Below, piece by piece: positions 63,422-64,000 of a DNA stretch of 64,000 bases. Numbering within the stretch: the stretch's first letter is position 1; every line of letters begins with the position of its first letter. Made by a program: the position numbers and the translations under genes. The DNA is from Flavisphingopyxis sp963800335 (GTDB taxonomy: Bacteria > Pseudomonadota > Alphaproteobacteria > Sphingomonadales > Sphingomonadaceae): positions 620,001 through 684,000 of the forward strand of contig CAWDAN010000001.1 in NCBI GenBank assembly GCA_963800335.1. The letters are read 5' to 3'. Under the pieces are notes generated by a model. It was given only the letters and a program-made list of their open reading frames with translations. It was not told where the DNA came from and ran no database searches.

Positions 63422-64000
63422 ATGGCCGGTGCCAAGAACCACGATTATCATATTCTCGCTCCCGATCCATGGCCTCTGATCGGTGCCTTTTCGGCGCTGA
63501 CGATGGCAGCCGGCGGCGTCATGTGGATGCACGGCGGCCATGTCGGCGCGCCCAATGGCGGCGGCTACGTCTTCTTCCTGGGCCTCGCAGCGGTGCTGTT
63601 CACCTTTTTCAGCTGGTGGTCGAACGTGATCAAGGAAGCGCACGCGGGCGACCATACGCCCGTCGTCCAGCTCCACCTGCGCTACGGCATGATCCTGTTC
63701 ATCGCCTCCGAGGTCATGTTCTTCGTCGGCTGGTTCTGGGCGTGGTTCGACTTTTCGCTGTTCCCCGCGCCGATCGAGTTCGTCGACGGTGCGGTGACCA
63801 ACATGATCGGCCAGGACGGCGCCTCGGCGCTGCTGCAATGGCCGCCCAAGGGGATCGAAGTGCTCAACGCCTTCGAACTGCCGCTGCTCAACACGCTGAT
63901 CCTGCTGTGCTCGGGCACGACGGTCACCTGGGCGCATCATTCGCTGATCCATGGCGACCGCAAGGGCCTGATCCTCGGCCTGTGGCTGACGATCATCCTC
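63422..64000 (+). CDS. ctaE: Cytochrome c oxidase subunit III (5' part)
   Basis: ATG 63422 opens MAGAKNHDYHILAPDPWPLI and the frame stays open to the window's end (193 codons). It has the subunit III core FIASEVMFFVGWFWAWFDFS and LNTLILLCSGTTVTWAHHSL. The C-terminus is beyond the right edge. The gene follows ctaG by 68 bases and completes the coxB-A-C set. Confidence 0.95.
   Translation, partial: MAGAKNHDYHILAPDPWPLIGAFSALTMAAGGVMWMHGGHVGAPNGGGYVFFLGLAAVLFTFFSWWSNVIKEAHAGDHTPVVQLHLRYGMILFIASEVMFFVGWFWAWFDFSLFPAPIEFVDGAVTNMIGQDGASALLQWPPKGIEVLNAFELPLLNTLILLCSGTTVTWAHHSLIHGDRKGLILGLWLTIIL

Overview
The window is a high-GC, gene-dense piece of an alphaproteobacterial chromosome, most likely from a sphingomonad (Sphingomonas or close relative). 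The evidence is the rpmF-plsX-fabH-ihfA-merR cluster, a class I lysyl-tRNA synthetase, the pyrE-pdxJ-acpS-lepB cluster, the aa3 oxidase cluster coxB-coxA-ctaB-ctaG-coxC, and a codon bias so GC3-rich that very long shadow frames lie opposite rpoB and rpoC. No rRNA, tRNA, insertion sequence, integrase or CRISPR array was seen, so this is backbone with small accessory patches.

Layout: (1) 1-3.1 kb, the end of nusG and rplK-rplA-rplJ-rplL with terminators. (2) 3.1-8.5 kb, an accessory block between rplL and rpoB: a signal-peptide/one-TM protein, a PagL-like barrel, and a tightly overlapping three-gene operon (N-formylglutamate amidohydrolase family, DUF1704/QEGLA metallopeptidase, glutathione-synthetase-like ATP-grasp) followed by a small membrane protein. 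(3) 8.5-17.4 kb, rpoB-rpoC behind a good sigma70 promoter. (4) 17.4-24.8 kb, PspC-like genes, recF, a sulfatase-fold membrane enzyme, arsC, a TonB siderophore receptor with a Fur-like palindrome, and an alpha/beta-hydrolase-OsmC fusion. (5) 24.8-28.3 kb, aroQ-accB-accC and thiS-thiG. (6) 28.3-36 kb, small envelope and stress proteins (CsbD-like, lipoprotein, glycine-zipper), rarD, pyrC, ygfZ, a retropepsin-like protease, an MBL hydrolase and a MAPEG protein. (7) 36.2-39.3 kb, rpmF-plsX-fabH-ihfA-merR. (8) 39.3-46.3 kb, sixA-like phosphatase, DinG-like helicase, the lysK-DUF1003-asparaginase operon and a desaturase. (9) 46.5-54.3 kb, small hydrophilic proteins, a DUF885 peptidase, an amidohydrolase, an RcnB-like protein, a class II aldolase with an orphan [2Fe-2S] subunit, a secreted tail-collar protein and rpsU. 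(10) 54.4-64 kb, an FKBP isomerase, an AI-2E transporter, lepB-acpS-pdxJ-pyrE, and the cytochrome c oxidase operon running off the right edge.

A striking technical feature is the density of single-base frameshifts. Twelve were located, in ten genes, including essential or universally conserved ones (accB, lysK, ctaB, thiG). Several sit in short homopolymers, so sequencing indels are a better explanation than gene decay; the affected genes are annotated as whole loci.

The best candidate for a poorly described system is the three-gene operon at 4.83-7.97 kb, which pairs an amidohydrolase, a MATCAP-type metallopeptidase and a peptide-bond-forming ATP-grasp ligase with 4-bp overlaps.
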